This document shows, piece by piece, positions 62,258 to 64,000 of a DNA stretch of 64,000 nt (positions are counted from its first letter, which is position 1; the number at the start of each line of letters is the position of its first letter). The position numbers and the translations under genes are program-made. The stretch covers positions 62,001 through 126,000 of the forward strand of contig NZ_RJAC01000022.1 in the NCBI RefSeq assembly GCF_003999975.1, read 5' to 3'. The DNA is from Actinoplanes solisilvae (GTDB lineage Bacteria; Actinomycetota; Actinomycetes; Mycobacteriales; Micromonosporaceae). Under the pieces are notes generated by a model. That model saw only the letters and a program-made list of their open reading frames with translations. It made no database searches and was not told the DNA's origin.

Positions 62258-62320
62258 GGTGCGGTGCGGTGCGGTGCGGTGCGGTGCGGTGCGGGCGCCT
62301 CGCCTCGCCTCGCCTCGCTT
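62258..62320. repeat. Pentanucleotide arrays (GGTGC)7 and (CGCCT)4
   Basis: Seven perfect GGTGC units at 62258-62292, three bases, then four CGCCT units at 62296-62315 and one CGCTT. The pair is bracketed by GGCGCC at 62252-62257 and 62321-62326. Confidence 0.92.
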
Positions 62321-62499
62321 GGCGCCGAGGGCGAGGCTCCGGCGTCTCGATGCCGCAACTCTGCGTCGGCTGAAGGCGTCCCGCGAAGCATCCCAACGAC
62401 CGACACCAGCCCCGTCCAGTCGAACCGACGCAAGGCGCTGGTCAAACGGATCGAGGCGCGGGCGACCTGATTTGCTGGCCTGATGGGGGGAGCTGGGAC

Positions 62500-63060
62500 G
62501 GCCGACGAGCGGGTGAGTTCGGCTTGTCGGGCGGACGCCGTGACAGGTCGCTGGGTGGGGTGGTGGCGGCTTGCTGTGCGGGGGCCGTGACGGGTTGCCG
62601 GGTGGAGGCGGCTAACGGCTTGCGCTGTTGAAGCCGTCAGGGGTCGCCGGATGGGGGCGAGTCGCGCCCTGCTCTGCGGGGCTGTGACGGGTCGCCGGGT
62701 GGTGGCCGGTGACGGCTTGCTTTGCGGGGGCCGTGACGGGTTGCCGGGTGGAGGCGGCTAACGGCTTGCGCTGTTGAAGCCGTCAGGGGTCGCCGGATGG
62801 GGGCGAGTCGCGCCCTGCTCTGCGGGGCTGTGACGGGTCGCCGGGCGGGGACCGGTGACGGCTTGCTCTGCGGGGCCGTGACGGGTCGCCGGGTGGTGAC
62901 AGGCGACGGCCTGCTCTGTGGGGCGTGACGGGTTGCCGGGTGGTGGTGGGTGATGGCTTGCCCCGCGGGAGCCGTGGCGGGTTGCCGGGTGGAGTTCGCG
63001 GCGGGGGCGGGGCCGCGACGGCTGCTGGGATGTGCGCAGCTGCCGCCGCTGGCCGAGCCG
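62500..63060. repeat. 48/49-bp minisatellite with a 146-bp higher-order duplication
   Basis: CCGTGACGGG-type blocks recur every 47-49 bases from about 62538 to 62973, giving about ten monomers. Three monomers form a 146-bp unit: 62577-62699 (123 bases) is identical to 62723-62845. The monomer length alternates, so no reading frame is kept. The array ends just before the glgC stop. Confidence 0.88.
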
Positions 63061-63068
63061 GGCCGGGT

Positions 63069-64000
63069 TCAGAGTTCTACTCGTTGACCCTTGCCGATGA
63101 CTACCACGCCGTTGTCCGAGACCGTGTAGAGCTTGCGGTCGCGGTCGAGGTCTACGCCGATCTGGGCTCCTTCGGGCACTACGACGTTCTTGTCGAGGAT
63201 CGCGTTGCGGATGATCGCGCGGCGGCCGACCTGCACGCCTTCCATCAGCACCGAGCCCTCGACATGGGACCACGAGTTGACCCGCACGTTGGGGGAGATC
63301 ACCGAGCGTTCCACGAGCGAGCCCGACACCACGACGCCGGGCGAGATCATCGACTCGATGGCGCGGCCTTGCCTGTCGTCGTACCCATGGACGAACTTGG
63401 CGGGGGGCCACGAGCCGTAGTTGGTGAAGATCGGCCATTCGTGGTTGTAAAGATTGAAGATCGGCAGGGTGGCGATCAGGTCCATGTGGGCCTCGTAGAA
63501 CGAGTCGAGTGTGCCCACGTCGCGCCAGTAGCCGCGGTCGCGGTCGGTGCTGCCCTGGACGAAGTTGTCGCGGAAGTCGTAGACGTTGGCCTCGCCCCGT
63601 TCGACCAGCATGGGGATGATGTTGCCGCCCATGTCGTGCTTGCTGTCGGGGTCCTGCGCGTCCTTGCTGACCGCCTCCATCAGCGCGCGGGTCGTGAAGA
63701 CGTAGTTGCCCATCGACGCGTAGATCTCGTCGGGGGAGTCGGGCAGGCCGTCGACGTCCTTCGGCTTCTCGCGGAAGGCTCGGATCTTCTTGCCGTCCGA
63801 ATCCACGTCGATGACGCCGAACTGGTCGGACAGCGATTTCGGCTGGCGGATGCCGGCGACCGTGACCGAGGCGCCCGAGGTGATGTGGTCGTTGACCATC
63901 TGCTTCGGGTCCATGCGGTAGATGTGGTCGGCGCCGAAGACGATGACGTAGTCGGGCTTCTCGTCGTTGATGAGGTTCATGCTCTGGTAGATCGCGTCGG
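63069..64000 (-). CDS. glgC: Glucose-1-phosphate adenylyltransferase, C-terminal part
   Basis: The 3' 310 codons of a gene that begins beyond the right edge. [21 protein letters not shown], the AFREKPK activator-site segment, [18 protein letters not shown] and a C-terminal left-handed beta-helix ([40 protein letters not shown]) are diagnostic. It makes ADP-glucose for glycogen synthesis. The last 10 bases of intergenic DNA separate its stop from the minisatellite. Confidence 0.96.
   Translation of the reverse strand, partial: DAIYQSMNLINDEKPDYVIVFGADHIYRMDPKQMVNDHITSGASVTVAGIRQPKSLSDQFGVIDVDSDGKKIRAFREKPKDVDGLPDSPDEIYASMGNYVFTTRALMEAVSKDAQDPDSKHDMGGNIIPMLVERGEANVYDFRDNFVQGSTDRDRGYWRDVGTLDSFYEAHMDLIATLPIFNLYNHEWPIFTNYGSWPPAKFVHGYDDRQGRAIESMISPGVVVSGSLVERSVISPNVRVNSWSHVEGSVLMEGVQVGRRAIIRNAILDKNVVVPEGAQIGVDLDRDRKLYTVSDNGVVVIGKGQRVEL

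Noticed and set aside
62264-62483. Short plus-strand frames through the GGTGC array
   Set aside because: All three frames stay open because the repeat lacks stops; no ribosome site or conserved product.
62758-63438. Minus-strand frame of 226 codons covering the minisatellite and part of glgC
   Set aside because: Its first half is out of frame within glgC and its second half only translates the 48/49-bp repeats.

Overview
The window is a chromosomal segment from a very GC-rich actinomycete. Nearly all genes use G/C in third position, GTG and TTG starts are common, and many adjacent genes overlap by 1-4 bases (ATGA, GTGA, TGATG). A complete chemosensory operon in such a genome, an F420/PPOX-type flavoprotein, a STAS regulator, a polyol ABC importer and an AA10 LPMO together suggest a motile, sporangium-forming Micromonosporaceae, most likely Actinoplanes or a close relative. 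That genus call is inference; no rRNA or tRNA gene is present to confirm it.

Layout. 1-9.8 kb: the end of an FtsX-type permease gene, then a tightly coupled minus-strand chemosensory operon (cheW-like, cheR, cheW, MCP, cheA with a fused receiver, cheB, and a kinase with three receiver domains). No flagellar gene is in view. 10-14 kb: a membrane acyltransferase with a repeat-rich tail, then secreted cell-wall proteins (CAP domain, L,D-transpeptidase) and an unlisted 58-residue gene. 14-19.4 kb: a MacAB/YknXYZ-like export operon, an EamA transporter and a membrane diguanylate cyclase. 19.4-24.5 kb: a 1729-residue low-complexity protein ending in TPR-like helices. 25-34 kb: metabolic and stress singletons (pirin, PPOX, DUF2252), a Tat-exported DUF1800/DUF1501 pair, a ROK protein, and an ArsR-arsenate reductase fusion with a clear operator.

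34.6-47.8 kb: a NarL-type two-component pair, a secreted metzincin-like protease, an MFS exporter with a divergent TetR, a STAS protein divergent from a peroxiredoxin, a WYL regulator divergent from a hydrolase, zwf, a DHH phosphoesterase, a YcnI-like protein and an S4 protein. 48-51.2 kb: a polyol-type ABC importer without its ATPase. 51.2-60.2 kb: serine hydrolase, GNAT, a shortened ECF41/SigJ-like sigma factor, a LAL regulator, FKBP, a membrane-anchored LPMO, a DUF4331 pair and an AraC regulator. 60.2-63.07 kb is an accessory-looking tract of repetitive sequence, including one repetitive gene with a leader ORF, pentanucleotide arrays and a higher-order minisatellite. It ends at glgC, which runs off the right edge.

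The most distinctive points are: a shared 33-34 bp element upstream of both the che operon and the STAS gene; minisatellites of fixed codon length (33, 36 and 57 bp) inside genes, against a non-triplet 48/49 bp array outside them; the ArsR-ArsC fusion with its palindrome; the degenerate third receiver of the kinase; and several family members lacking a hallmark feature (YcnI copper His, ROK zinc Cys, SigJ C-terminal domain).
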